In this document: one piece after another, positions 12,401-23,640 of the stretch | Numbering within the stretch: the first letter of the stretch is position 1 | Layout: each line of letters opens with the position of its first letter | Origin: Antedon bifida | Lineage: Eukaryota; Echinodermata; Crinoidea; Comatulida; Antedonidae | Reading direction: 5' to 3' | NCBI GenBank assembly: GCA_963402885.1 | Contig: OY727095.1 | Location: 3,663,001 to 3,727,000, forward strand | Length of the DNA stretch: 64,000 nucleotides | The notes under the pieces: generated by a model | What the model saw: the letters and a program-made list of their open reading frames with translations, nothing else | What the model was told of the DNA's origin: nothing | The model's database searches: none | Program-made: the position numbers and the translations under genes

Positions 12401-15400
12401 TGACAGTTGTCCAAAGTATAGTTACGTATTAATGTATCTGCTAAAATAATATGTACACACTTTTTTTTTCTCTACAGGTAATCCTTCAAATCAGTATACA
12501 AAAATGGTCACTGACAAACTGAGAGCAAAGAAAACTGTAAGCGTATGTCAGTAATAGTGTAATAAAAAAAAAATAAAATAAAGTAGTACCTACAGGACAT
12601 TTCTACTATTGCAAACCAGTCACTAATTTAATGTTTTAAATTTCTAATTATTGTTTTAAGAGTAAACATTACTTTTTTATTTCTATTAACGGTGTAGACA
12701 ATATTCAAGTTTTAATGAATAACATTTATTGTTTTTTTGTTTATTTTTTGTTTGTATGTGTCAGGTTAACATGAAACCATCTACAGATGATGATGATGGT
12801 ATTGTTAACTACAATATTGATGACAACAATGATGATTACAAAAATGATGGTATGTAACTTTCCCGTAAATTCTTATCTATTACATTTTGTAGTAAAAACA
12901 CTAATAAATAAGTCTTATATTATGAGTTTGCAATTTTTCAAAATTATTTGAAATAATTAAGATAATAATATAAGATTTTCTAATTTAAAGTAACTAAATA
13001 ACTATAACATTATTAAAATTATGTGCTCAGATTTGGAGGCAACCTATCTGTGTAACAATTATGGTGACATAATTTTCTACTATGATAATGACAACTATAA
13101 TTAACTATAACTTATCTGTGTATTAATTATGATTGACAGTCATACATTTCTAGACAGTGAAAACTAAAGTTATAATGATGACATTAAAAATGAAAAACAA
13201 GGATGAAAATAATAATGATAATAATGACGTGTTAGATATTAATAATGGTGAAGCCTGCATCTATGTGGTAGTAGGTGGTGACTTTAGCAATGATGATGAT
13301 GATAATGAAAATTACAACAAAGAGGACAACTAAAACAATACTCATAATATATATATTAATACTGGGACTTAAATTTGTCATTAAAAATGAAATCATTTAT
13401 CATATTTTTATATTACATTCTTGTTACATATGTTTTGATAACCAAAAAAGCTTGTTTCCACTACAGGTACTGATACAGCTACTAAAGCTGTTTCATTTGA
13501 TACAGAACAGCAGTTTGATAAAGATGTAATCAAGAAAGTTGAGAAAAATAAAGAGGAGACTTTAGAAGAAACATTCAACATCTGGGATCATGGGGGACAA
13601 ATGATATACCATGGTATACATCGCGTAAGTTACAAAATATGTTATTGCCTTGTAAGTTGATATTTTATTGTTTAAATACTTTCTACACATTTCTTTAATA
13701 AACTCCACGTCAGCCAGTTAAAAAGATAACATAATTGGTTTCATTCTAAGAGTGCTATATCAAATTTGTAATGTAATAATAACATAATTGTATGGCCAAG
13801 GTATAGTTTGCATTTTCCCCATTCAGTAATTGTAATCCAATAGTAGTACTTGTTCATAGGCCTTTAAGAATATTAATCGAATATTTTAATAACAAGCACA
13901 TTATTTTTTCCAGATCTTCGTAACATCAGAAGCACTTTACATCGTAGTGTTTGATCTCAGTGTGGACCTCGAAGATCGTGCTATTGTCATTGATTCTAAT
14001 GGCGTAAGTATTGTAAGACTAATTAAGGTATTGTACTTGTTGTGCTGGAACAAGTCTTCTTGAAAAAAAAGCATTTAATTTTAATTTTGTTTTGATTTTG
14101 TTTTTTTTTGTTTTTGTTTTTTTTTCAGAAAAAGCATCAACATCATTGGACCAATCTCCAGTTCATATTATCTTACATCCTGTCAGTTTATTCTCATAGT
14201 CGTATTGTGAAAGAAGATGCAAAGAATGAAGTTAACAAACCAACTATCCTTATTGTGGGTACACATAAGGGGAAGCTTGGTGAGACTGAAAAAGAACAAA
14301 ATGCTGAGGTAATACTACATCTATTTCTAGCCACAATCAAGGTATTACTGCTCCATTAATTTAAAGAAACTGAACTAGAATACTTTATTAAACAACTTTA
14401 TCAGGCATATAATATAAACAGTTTTTAAATGATAAAAATATTATTTTAAATATATGACAGTATTTGACTAATGTGCTCATTACATAATATGTATTTTCTA
14501 CATTTTTATAAACTGTTTACAACTAGGCAAATATAATTTTTGAGAAGGTTCAAGACGTTCTTAGAGGAAAACTGTATGAAGAACATATATATCAATATTT
14601 TGCCATTGAAAACAGCCGAGAAACAACAGATAAAAGCTTTAGTGATCTCAAAGAGGTTATTGAGGAGCTTATGAAAGCTTTAGAAAAAGATATTCCTTTA
14701 AAGTGGATGCGTTTTCGATGTGATCTTCATGACCTCAGAAGGAAAAAACATTTTTCTTTGTGTCCTTTAGAAGAGGTAAACTTTATTTTGTAACCACATT
14801 AATAATCTTACTTTAAACATTAGAACTTAATTAATACTTTCATTAACCATGTTCTGCCACAGTGTATTAATCAGAGGAACTCCACACCCAAATGTATAGA
14901 ATACTCGGATTTCAAAATCTGAGTTTACTAGTTTCATTCTGACCACTGAAATGGACTGATCCATTATTAATCGGAGGGATTATAAAAATACTTTATATAC
15001 CTTTTTATAAATTGTTCATTGCACTATTACTATTAATGTTATAAGTTAGGATTTGCAGAATTTTATTATTTATTATTTTTATCTGATCATAAAGTAATAA
15101 TATTTCAAATAACCTATCCTCTGATTAATAATGGATGGTCCATTTTAGTAATCTGAATTTTCTGAATGAAACTAGAAAACTCAGATGTTGAAATTAGAGT
15201 TTTCTATACATTCGTCTCAAAAGCACAACAATAAAATAGACATGAAAAACAAACATTGCCACATGGTAAGCTGTAATATTACTGTTTCATATTGATAAAT
15301 GGTATATAGTACTGATTAGATTTCTGTAAAGACAGTCTAATTTGAATGGATATAGAAACAATTTAGGAATGGAGACTTGCATGAGAAAACAGTTTAACTG

Positions 15401-18400
15401 TAGTGCATGCTTCTTCTATTATTATCTACACTGAAATACCAAAAAGTGTTGTCCATGTAACATTTCATGCTAAAAATACAAAATTAATGTTGGTAATAAA
15501 TGTATCTCTACCATGTTATAAAAACTGAATATGATTTCTTATTTAATTATGTTTTAAAAATCTAATATTATAACCATTATTTTTAGCTCAAAATGCTGGC
15601 AACTAAGAATGGTATTGAAAAAGAACAATCGGTACTGCTTAACTTCCTGTATGATCTTGGTGAAATTGTTTACATGCCTGACAACAAATTATTAAGAGAT
15701 AAAGCGGTGTTAGATCCAATGCAGCTGGTTGAAATTGTGACTGCTTTTGTAACGGTCATTCCACCAAAATGTTCAGTAAGTACAGTAGGCCTATGTAATG
15801 TTTTAAATTGTAAATATGTGTTTGTGCTGTCACCCTATGTAGTTTCTTGTTTTTGATCATAGAGGTACTTCTTTTTTTTGGTTTAGAAGCCCATATTTAA
15901 GAAGGCTTTTGCTAAACTTGACAAGGGCATACTGGAAGAAAAGTTGTTGCGAAAATTATGGAAAGAGCGTAAAGTTGACGAAGGAAAGAATTTTGAGTTC
16001 CTTGTGGCACTGATGATTCAATTAGGTTTCATTTGTGAGAGGAAGACAACCAGCAGCCAAGACATGAAGAGTAAATCTAAGGTAGGTTTTATTCAGTTAT
16101 CTTTTCTAATATGTTTTATTTTGTATGCAAGATTATGTAAAAATTCTTTTGGGATGATACATAATTGGTGAAATTTTACATAAAATTTCAAAATATTTGT
16201 AGGGTTATGACATATTTTGTTTAAACTTTCTGCTGAAGATGTTTTTAACATGTACAGGAAATGATCTTCGTTTTCTTATTAAATGAAATTTAAATGGCAT
16301 TTTACAAATCAACAATTCCAGGAATCTGTTGGAAAGCGATCATTCTTTGTGCCACTACGCCTTGCTTTCAAGACATCAACTGAAGTGAAACCATTGCCTG
16401 ATGAATTTCCAGCTATCAGTATCTATTACGACTTTAAGGGATATCTGCCAGATGTATTGTTTCCATATATGATTATTGATTTCCTCAACAAATTTCAAAA
16501 GAAAGGCGATGACCCAATACTCTTGTATAATCATGCTAAACTTTACTTCGACCAAGATCATCATGTGACCTTATCTCTTGTCAAATTTGTGACTACGGAC
16601 GAGGAGGATGAAAGAAAGTTCTTGTTAAAGGTACTGTATCATATAATTTCTTGTGAATTTAATCTAAAAATAAACTTAAATTCAGATATCAAAACATTAA
16701 TTTTCTTCTTTTTTCAGGTGACTATTAAAAGAACAAATGTTCCTAATGAAGCAAGTAATGAAGAACCCTTTTCTGAAGCATGTAAAGAAGTATGTTATTT
16801 CATATATCAGTTTTTAAAACTATATGATTTTTTATGGAAATTTTTGTTGATTTGGTTTTTTTTTTGTAATTATGACATAGTTTAAAATAACTTAAATATT
16901 TAAAATCATGTTTGTGTAGTTTACTTGATGTGTAATATAATTTGTAATTTTTATTGATATACATTTTTAATTGAATATGAAATTGATTATTGACAATTGA
17001 TTTATAAAAACATTACATCTTTAACAAATTAATGATATAATCTTAATATTATATAAATTTAAAATACAAACAACTTAAAGTACAGTTATCAAAACTAGTT
17101 TATAAGTGATTTTCACTGAAATGTAGATGCAAATCAATAGCATGCCTACACACTCTGAATTTTTATTATTTTTAATTTTTATATGGTCATGAATCTTGAC
17201 CTCAATGCCTGCAATTAAAACTTTATAAACAATAATGAGGTTTATTGTTAATGGTGACAGATCTTATGGTAAAGATTTTGTTACATTTGTGACAAACTAT
17301 GTAAAATGTGGATAGTAGTGATAATTCACCTTAACTTTAAGATTTATTTTAATTATTATTGTTTTACTTTTTCCTTTTTTATTGTAAATGTTTAGTAAAC
17401 ATTTTAAAAACGTGTGCTACATTGTTTATGTGTTTATTGCATGTTTTTGAAAATTAACCTTCAATTTATATTTGTAGGTTTTGTTAACGATCCAGAAGTC
17501 ATTTGAACCTTCTAAAGATGGTGGTAGAAGAGGGATTCAGTTTGAGAGATGCATACTTTGTGATGTATGTAGTGATACATCAGAAAAGAAGCACATTCAA
17601 AATCTTGGTGATTTCCAGGACGAGAAGTTGCCATGCACCAAAACTGGAAAGTATTTGAGGATGGATGTTGCACGTTACAAGCGGCTATTTGGAGGTAAAA
17701 GTAATAAGAGAGACAGCAAGTTTGATTTTATTTTATTATTATTTGACTAATAAACAATAAGTCAAAGATACGGACTGTTAATCTGTAATTATATGAGTCA
17801 GCAGAAAAATAAGTATAAATAATTAAATGTATGTAAAGAATTAACAGATAAAAAAAAAAACCAGAAAAACCTAAATATTAAATAAATAAAATTAAGTCAG
17901 TAGAAAATGTAAGATCTGTGAGACACCATCTAAATCAGCAACAGTAGCTATTTGATATATTGACCCTTTCACTGCGTGTACCAGGTAGACCTATAAACAA
18001 ATGTTGTTGAACTTAGACTGTGTATACCCGTCGTTACCATGTATATAGGAAAAACAATTATTTAATCGTATTTGCCTATAATATGTAGCACCCTCTGTAG
18101 TTTTCGATAATTTTGAAGATATTTGCAATTCATTAAAACTATTTACAAGATGCGTCCTCTATATTTGTTAATATCGTCTTGAAATTTGTTGTAACTTGCA
18201 CCCTCTATCACATGTTTAGTCATTTCGACCTTGGAAAGTTGTATTTTAGCTAATAGGGCAATATCATGTTTATCGTAACATGCACAAAAATTTCCGAATA
18301 ATCATTATTTATGATTTGTTTTGGAAAATGTTTTTTTTCTACGATTTTGACCCAAAGCTAAAAAAACCAAAACAAAATCATTGATGTAGACACATCTGGA

Positions 18401-20739
18401 AGAAATGATACAGAAATTGTTAAAAGGTTAAATTTTTCTATTTTTCTTGAGTCTTGAGTTAACAAAGTTGAATCAGATTTTTAAAAGTAAAGTTGTATTT
18501 CTATTGAATAAGAAAAGAGTTTTCTTTTTTATTTCAGAATCAAATCACTGGCAGAAAGTTGCAGCTGTGGCAGCAGTTTTAGTTGCAGTTTTTGCAATCT
18601 TGATAGGTTGTGATATACTACCAGCAGGAATTGCCATTATTATTGGTGTTGTTTTAAATCTGGCTGCAGCCTGGTATACTCACAATATTTTAAAGATGGA
18701 TATCTCATGTTATTACACAAGGCTGTTTGGTGGTAAGAGTAATTAACATAGACATCAAGTTTAAAGTCCTATTCCCTACTTTACAAAACTAAGCCTAGCT
18801 AGGCTAGGCCTAAAGACTGTCCATGAGAGGATATTCACCGCGAGCTACTTAGGTAGTGCATTGTTTCTCTCTCTTTATCATAATTTACCATAAAATGTAC
18901 ACTACACATCTTTCTAATATAAAATGTATTATTTTTACAAAACGTCAACAATTGTAGGGAATGGGTCTTTAATTTCATTTAACTTGTTTATTTTACAAAC
19001 CAGCATAAAAGTGAACTGAACAATGATTATCTTCATGAAATTAATTTCCTGTAATTTTATTTGCAGATTCTAAACCTTGTAACCATTTTCGAGATCTAAA
19101 AGCTGATGTTTGTAGATGCTTTGATGGTGAAAGATACCTATGGATAAGGTTCCTACTATTTGATGACTTAAATGTTGGTGTTCTTACGAATCCACATTTT
19201 ATTGTGAATGACTTATTCAATGAACTTGAAGACAAAGGTTTAATCTCACCACTGGATGTTAGCTTGTTGTTAGAGATTACAAATTTATCAGAAATCAAGA
19301 GAGCTGAAGATCTTGTAATCCAGTATATGAAAGACAACAAGTTGTGTACTGAAGCTAAAACCAAGTTGTCAACATATCGAAAGCGACTGTTTAAGACTTT
19401 GAAACAAGTTGATCCAGAAGCATTCAATAATGTTATTTCAAACTATAGATTGAGGGTATATAACTTTGTGAATGTTTGGGAGGCAGTAATGCGGCTTGAG
19501 ATTGTAGGAGAATTATCAGATGATCAAGACAAAATAAAAAGTTTTGCTCGTCATCTAGGCCAAAAAGCAAGAAACATACTACTTGGTAATGATATGTATT
19601 TAATCTTCTTACAGAACTGTTATGGAATCATTAATTTTTTAACCAGTTAACATATGAAATCTAGTTCAATTTTAATCATTCAAATTAGTAATGTTATTAA
19701 CTAATTATTTGTAGGCGATAGTGAGAAGAAAAAAGAAAGAAAGAAAGAAGAGACGGCATCATCAAGTACCAATGTAAACAAAGTGAAGGTAAATTATTCA
19801 TAAATATTATGCAAGATTGGGAGAAAAACATAAAAAAGGAAGATTCCATGATTATAGTATGATTATTGACAAGATGATAATGACATAGACAGGCCTCAAA
19901 TTTTACCGCGGCCAGTGCCGTCGGTGCCCTCCCAGTTGGCCTCAATGCCCTCGAAAATGAACAGTACCCACGGCCACTACTGGCCTGCCCTTTTTTTTGC
20001 TTTGGCCATGAGTGCCCTTCCCATTTTCCTTCGTGCGTGTTTACCTACTCAACGGTGAATATAAATAAAAATTTCCCACGATGTAAACTAGAGACACGAT
20101 CCAACACAATGAACTAGGCCAACTAATAAAAATAATATAGCGAACGTCCAGTCGATCCAGAAACGATGCCGACAAAAAAGATCGTAAACAATTCATTCTT
20201 AATATAGTATCAGAACGTTCAGTCGGTCGCTCAAAAAGACTGCTGACAGAAGACCGTAATTAATACAGACCTAGTTTTTTGGTCACATGGCATGAAACGC
20301 GATACTCTTTACCGCAACCTCTCACATGTTGTTTTTAAAATGATAAAGAGGGGTGGCTGCAATCTTGTAATTAAGATCGTGTACCTGGATTTTGTGTCAC
20401 ATGATATGAAACGTAATACTCTCTCAGCTCTACTCTGTTAAATTCCCACAACACAACTCACTCACATGTGTTTCATGAATTATACTGTGATCATATTCAA
20501 ATAATGATTATGATTTCAACAATAAGTATGATGCTAATCTACTGAATTTATTACAGTGGAAAATATTGTGTTGTTTTATGAATTTATATCATTATTCATA
20601 ATTTTTAAAAATCATTTCAATTTCTACAATAATCATGATAGCTGTTATACTAAATTTATTTATACTGTTTTTCATCCGTATAGATCTCTCAGAAGATGAT
20701 GAAGACTTAAGTCACAGACTTAGCCCAATGATGCAATAA
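8859..20739 (+). CDS. DED-ROC-COR-TM-DED Roco family protein (locus A)
   Basis: Multi-exon model: 8859-9401 (ATG 8870), 11470-11629, 12031-12116, 12478-12536, 12765-12849, 13467-13624, 13914-14003, 14129-14308, 14527-14775, 15587-15775, 15887-16081, 16322-16630, 16718-16789, 17478-17694, 18538-18732, 19067-19585, 20684-20739. All introns are GT-AG and the joined frame is open for 1116 codons to TAA 20737-20739. Domain order: tandem DED, Ras-like ROC GTPase with P-loop GQEGVGKT and switch WDHGGQ, COR dimerisation domain, Cys-rich tail, two membrane helices, second tandem DED. The Roco family is known as a dimeric GTPase switch; a death or immune signalling role is inferred from the DEDs. The promoter and any upstream non-coding exon are not identified. 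The first DED exon has an acceptor at its 5' edge, so it is not the transcript start. DED and ROC may instead belong to separate transcripts, because alternative ends exist at 9634 and 17750. Confidence 0.72.
9537..9634 (+). CDS. Alternative last exon of locus A giving a DED-only protein
   Basis: After acceptor AG 9535-9536 the phase-1 frame reads GNSKKDKYRTTSSS and ends at TAG 9632-9634; AATAAA follows at 9653-9658. Its beginning is homologous to the lysine-rich exon at 19715-19788 (GDSEKKKERKKEETASSS), which follows the other DED exon of this locus. Spliced to exon A1 it would give a free tandem DED of about 210 residues, a possible FLIP-like regulator. No transcript evidence is available, and it may be a decayed exon. 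Confidence 0.4.
10025..10242 (+). pseudogene. Truncated duplicate DED exon
   Basis: Following a good acceptor (TTTGCAG, AG at 10023-10024) the phase-1 frame encodes a first DED: FQILKANLGKCFVGERYHWL and LLNKLEDKLLILPTNVNLLL. It stops at TGA 10240-10242, just where the second DED should begin, and the rest of the exon is missing. AATAAA occurs at 10305-10310. The conserved GF/LIS motif of the other DEDs has become LLILP. Most likely it is a broken exon copy, but use as an alternative terminal exon cannot be excluded. Confidence 0.55.
10659..10720 (-). repeat. tRNA-like SINE head
   Basis: On the minus strand this segment has an A-box-like TGGCACAGGGTGTTGG (10698-10713) and a B-box GGTTCGAATCC (10660-10670) at tRNA spacing. 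The tRNA acceptor stem is not closed, so I read it as the head of a tRNA-derived SINE and not a tRNA gene. Confidence 0.5.
11470..14308 (+). CDS. Locus A ROC GTPase block (seven exons)
   Basis: Exons 11470-11629 (P-loop G1, GQEGVGKTCLINACLGKE), 12031-12116 (switch I region, TDGIAVIRTASTTW), 12478-12536, 12765-12849 (acidic insert rich in Asp and Asn), 13467-13624 (G3, FNIWDHGGQMIYHG), 13914-14003 (SEALYIVVFDLSVD strand) and 14129-14308 (G4-like, ILIVGTHKGKLG). ROC is the Ras-like GTPase of Roco proteins. Two points stand out: an acidic insert between G2 and G3, and Gly in place of Asp at the last position of the G4 THKxD motif. The block joins upstream DED exons in phase 1. Confidence 0.82.
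13075..13335 (+). repeat. GAT/AAT-rich tract, probable relics of the acidic ROC exon
   Basis: Repeated GATGATGACAA-like words echo the acidic exon at 12765-12849. One possible acceptor at about 13154 leads to an immediate stop, so it is not called as an exon. This may be a remnant of exon 4 duplications. Confidence 0.35.
14527..16630 (+). CDS. Locus A COR domain block (four exons)
   Basis: Exons 14527-14775 (KWMRFRCDLHDLRRKKHFSL), 15587-15775 (LLNFLYDLGEIVYMPDNKLL, DPMQLVEIVTAFVTV), 15887-16081 (FLVALMIQLGFICERKTTSS) and 16322-16630 (YYDFKGYLPDVLFPYMIIDF). All are in phase 0. The order and motifs (LGEI-Y, DP--L, a Leu-rich winged-helix-like stretch, FF/YY-F-G-LP-gLFp) are those of the COR domain that follows ROC and mediates dimerisation. 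Equivalent exons in modules B and C have the same lengths to within two codons. Confidence 0.82.
14891..15212. repeat. MITE-like element with ~95 bp terminal inverted repeats
   Basis: The left arm, about 14891-14981, begins AATGTATAGAATACTCGGAT. The right arm, about 15118-15212, reads as its diverged reverse complement, and both arms carry CTAGTTTCATTC. There is no coding capacity. It lies in the intron between the ROC-COR linker exon and the second COR exon of locus A and is absent from modules B and C. Confidence 0.6.
16718..17750 (+). CDS. Locus A linker exon and Cys-rich tail, with optional intronic end
   Basis: Exon 16718-16789 is a 24-residue hydrophilic linker (VTIKRTNVPNEASNEEPF). 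Exon 17478-17694 encodes the tail: VLLTIQKSFEPSKDGGRRG, then CILCDVC, HIQNL, LPCTKTGK and YKRLFG. The Cys/His spacing could bind zinc (inference). The donor after 17694 is GGAG|GTAAAA. If it is not used, the frame continues GGKSNKRDSKF and stops at TAA 17748-17750, overlapped by AATAAA 17749-17754. Modules B and C have the same layout, so a short ROC-COR-only isoform is plausible. Confidence 0.7.
17749..17754 (+). promoter_or_regulatory. Intronic poly(A) signal, locus A
   Basis: AATAAA overlaps the stop codon reached when the donor of the Cys-rich exon is read through. Equivalent signals lie at 46640-46645 and 56178-56183. Confidence 0.45.
18538..18732 (+). CDS. Locus A transmembrane exon
   Basis: A phase 1-1 exon (acceptor AG 18536-18537, donor g|GTAAGA) encodes two strongly hydrophobic segments, VAAVAAVLVAVFAILIGCDI and AGIAIIIGVVLNLAAAWY, separated by a Leu-Pro turn, which fits a hairpin or two-pass membrane anchor. 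It ends YYTRLFG, like the YKRLFG ending of the previous exon, and read-through again gives GGKSN and a stop, so the 3' part looks copied from the Cys-rich exon. It would anchor the GTPase to a membrane; which membrane is unknown. No such exon is seen in modules B or C. Confidence 0.65.
18757..18974. repeat. TTAA-flanked MITE
   Basis: Terminal inverted repeats TTAAAGTCCTATTCCCTAC and GTAGGGAATGGGTCTTTAA bound a ~215 bp element with an internal CTAGCTAGGCTAGGCC tract. A larger relative in the opposite internal orientation lies at 39161-39703. The TTAA ends suggest a TTAA-targeting DNA transposon source (inference). Confidence 0.55.
19067..19585 (+). CDS. Locus A C-terminal tandem DED exon
   Basis: A phase 1-1 exon. 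DED1: FRDLKADVCRCFDGERYLWI, LFNELEDKGLISPLDVSLLL, IKRAEDLVIQYM. DED2: STYRKRLFKTLKQVDPEAF, WEAVMRLEIVGELSDD, IKSFARHL. Relative to the near-identical DED exons of locus 1 and module C it is clearly more diverged, although the flank 1 kb downstream is almost identical. It joins from the membrane exon in phase and to either 19715 or 20684. Confidence 0.75.
19715..19788 (+). CDS. Optional lysine-rich exon of locus A
   Basis: With acceptor TTTGTAG and donor AAG|GTAAAT, the phase-1 frame gives GDSEKKKERKKEETASSSTN and a few more residues ending VKVK-like. Its donor is phase 0, so splicing on to the last exon at 20684 would reach a stop after eight codons, giving a different tail from the direct DED-to-20684 join. 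The basic run resembles a nuclear localisation signal (inference). Confidence 0.45.
19789..20533. other. Intron segment unique to locus A
   Basis: No gene is recognised. It contains a GC-richer patch (19890-20040) with repeated GGCC/GTGCCCT words and two diverged direct repeats at about 20279-20310 and 20395-20425 (GTCACATGGCATGAAACG-like). It sits exactly where the other two loci have only a ~220 bp last intron. Confidence 0.4.
20684..20739 (+). CDS. Locus A last exon
   Basis: Acceptor AG 20682-20683. Joined in phase 1 it gives DLSEDDEDLSHRLSPMMQ and TAA 20737-20739. One extra A after GACTT, relative to the copies at 511 and 60170, replaces the ending VTDLA by SHRLSPMMQ and moves the stop into the poly(A) signal AATAAA (20735-20740). 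Confidence 0.6.
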
Positions 20740-20959
20740 ACATGGACATTCTATTCATACAAATGTTAGACGGCGTTAAAGTGTTGAAAACTGGTACCAG
20801 TACAATCTACCTGTGAACTGTTTTATCTGCCAATTGAGTAATGATTTGGTTGCGATGTTAGCGTGTCATACCTCAATGTACAATAGTGTAGGTACCTTGG
20901 TATCCCAGAATTAAAACACACTAGTTATTGTCTGTGGTGTTTTCTTTCCAAAAAGAAAT

Positions 20960-21185
20960 TGCTGTCCCCTTATAATAGGATTAAATCAACCATTTGGCAC
21001 TCTCAAATGTGTCCCTGTCCCTTTAATAGGGTTACATCAACCATTTGGCACTCTCAAATGTGTCCCTGTCCCTTTAATAGGGTTACATCAACCATTTGGC
21101 ACTCTCAAATGTGTCCCTGTCCCTTTAATAGGATTAAATCAACCATTTGGCACTCTCAAACGTGTCCCTGTTCCTTTAATAGGGT
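20960..21185 (+). repeat. 51-bp minisatellite, copy 2
   Basis: Four units of the repeat described at 786-960. Confidence 0.8.
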
Positions 21186-21199
21186 TGCCCCCTGATTAG

Positions 21200-21784
21200 G
21201 AGTTTGCTGTAGTGTTAAAACATATATTTCCCCTCGTTTTATGAGAAAGTGTCCCCTGAATGGGGGGTGTCATAAAGAAGGGGTTTACTCCAGTAGTAAA
21301 GAGGAGGGATGGGTCCCCTTAATAGGGGTGTCTTAAAGAAGGGGTTTACTCCAGTAGTAAAGAGGAGGGGTGTGTCCCCTGAATAGGGGTGTGTCCCCTT
21401 AATAGGGGTGTCCTAAAGAAGGGATTTACTCCAGTAGTAAAGAGGAGAGGTGTGTCCCCTTAATAGGGGTGTGTCCCCTGAATAGGGGTGTCCTAAAGAA
21501 GGGGTTTACTCCAGTAGTAAAGAGGAGAGGTGTGTCCCCTTAATAGGGGGGTGTCCCCTTAATAGGGGTGTCCTAAATAAGGGATTTACTCCAGTAGTTA
21601 AGAGGAGAGGTGTGTCCCCTTAATAGGGGTGTGTCCCCTTAATAGGGGTGTCCTAAAGAAGGGATTTACTCCAGTAGTAAAGAGGAGAGGTGTGTCCCCT
21701 TAATAGGGGTGTGTCCCCTTAATAGGGGTGTCATAAATAAGGGATTTACTCCAGTAGTAAAGAGGAGAGGTGTGTCCCCTTAAT
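21200..21784 (+). repeat. GTGTCCCCTTAATAGGGG satellite, copy 2
   Basis: The longest array of this repeat, about seven to eight units. Each head CCCCTTAATAGGGG is itself a short inverted repeat. Confidence 0.8.
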
Positions 21785-22225
21785 GAATGTTAGTAACAAA
21801 AGAAAGACAGCAAAACAAAATAACAATACTGGAATATTACAAAAAATAACAGTAGGCCTACAAAGATTTATTATACGATTTCAGTGTACTAAATGGTACA
21901 TGAATGTTAGTAAGAAAAAAGAAAAAACAAAACAAAATAACAATACTGGAATATTACAAAAAATAACTGTAGGCCTACAAAGATTTATTATACGATTTCA
22001 GTGTACTAAATGGTACATGAATGTTAGTAAGAAAAAAGAAAAAACAAAACAAAATAACAATACTGGAATATTACAAAAAATAACTGTAGGCCTACAAAGA
22101 TTTATTATACGATTTCAGTGTACTAAATGGTACATGAATGTTAGTAAGAAAAAAGAAAAAACAAAACAAAATAACAATACTGGAATATTACAAAAAATAA
22201 TAGTAGGCCTACAAGCATGTGGGTA
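21783..22225 (+). repeat. 117-bp tandem repeat (four units)
   Basis: Four near-identical units begin ATGAATGTTAGTAAGAAAAA. Because 117 is divisible by 3, the array forms a 185-codon open frame of repeated 39-residue blocks (MNVSKKKEKTKQ...). I treat it as a satellite: copies 1 (about 1490-1650) and 3 (about 60928-61110) hold only one to two partial units. Confidence 0.7.
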
Positions 22226-22395
22226 TAAAACATTGCTACTGTTCCTGTTGCAGGCATTACATATTGCTATATTTAGAGATAAGACCATTTTAACCGGTTT
22301 TATATTTTGTTGTGCGTTTATATTAGAGTATCTAGGTTGAGATTACAAGAAAATTATTTTTAAATAAGAATTGATTTAAGTAAGAAGAATATGTG

Positions 22396-22622
22396 CTACC
22401 CCAGACCATAAACAAATAATGGATTAATAAATGAGTTGTAGATTATAATTAGGATGTCTTGAGGAACAAAATATCTCAACTTAAATATTATATGACTATT
22501 TATTTTCTTACATTTTGGACATAAACTATCAATAGTATATTTGCATGAAAAAAAATTATCAAATAAGCCTTTATCATTTATTACATTCTCTCCAATTAAG
22601 AGATACAATTTTGTTTAAAATG
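22396..22622 (-). mobile_element. LINE reverse transcriptase fragment, copy 2
   Basis: Same fragment as at 1839-2065, duplicated with the flank. Confidence 0.6.
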
Positions 22623-23640
22623 TTTCTTCTGTTTTGAAAAATAATCCAAAGGTCAAAGTCACATTCCACTCTTGATTCCCTCTTTTATAAAAAAAAAAAT
22701 TATTTTCCCTCAAGGAATTCAGCCTTGCTTGTCAAATGAAACAACAACATTGATTTCAGGATTTTTGTAAAATAAAGTCTTTTACAAATTTCAGTTTTTT
22801 TATACCGTTCCAAATTCTATTATTGATTTTATAAAAAGATTAAAAAGAAAATTAGACTGTTTAGTTTGCCTCAATGCTTAAATCTAATGAATTGTTTATA
22901 CTGTTACATTTTTCTGTACAGTACTAAATACATTTTTAAATTTTGAACATGAATGAATTTTATTAAATGAAATGTTTTATATTTTGACTTGTTTTCACTT
23001 TTAATTCAATTTTGTAAATTAAAGCTCAATTCAGTATGTTGCTATGTTTTCATGTTTTTTAATAAATACTAACGAATGAAAAACATATTTGTTTATTTGT
23101 AAGGATAGTGTTTTTTGAAGGGGGAGATTTTAACATCGAAGAGATCATTATATCAAAATGTACGTGCTTAGCTATTGTTAAAAATTCATTGTAAATTAGA
23201 GGAATAATAATATATCCATTTCACCAATCCAGAGAGTAATAAAGTTCTTCGATATTATTACACAGCGATGATAAATATTACACAGCGATGATAAATGTTA
23301 CGCAGACAAAAATGGTGATTGCGCCCTCTATATAAAAAATAAAGTTTAATCACCTCAACAAACAAACCACTCACATGTTTAATATATCCTTGTCCTTGAA
23401 GAATGTCAAACACAAGAAGTAAGTTTTTGTTTGTTTCATTATTATCATACCATATCATATACGGAATTCTTAAATACTGTATTGTTTTAATGGCAGGTCT
23501 TTCTTCTTTTAATTCTTTGGATCTTATATTCGTATCCTAGGCTAGGCCTAATACTCGAGTCTAGTCTATTTCTAGTAGTAGGCCTAGTAGGCCTAGCTAG
23601 GCTAGTAGTACTAGTTATTTAGTAGTAGTAGTAGTAGTAG

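Noticed and set aside
19041-19427. 128-codon minus-strand frame
   Set aside because: Antisense shadow of the DED exon at 19067-19585.
21783-22340. 185-codon open frame with 39-residue repeats
   Set aside because: It follows from a 117-bp tandem repeat; the other two flanks have only partial units and shorter frames.
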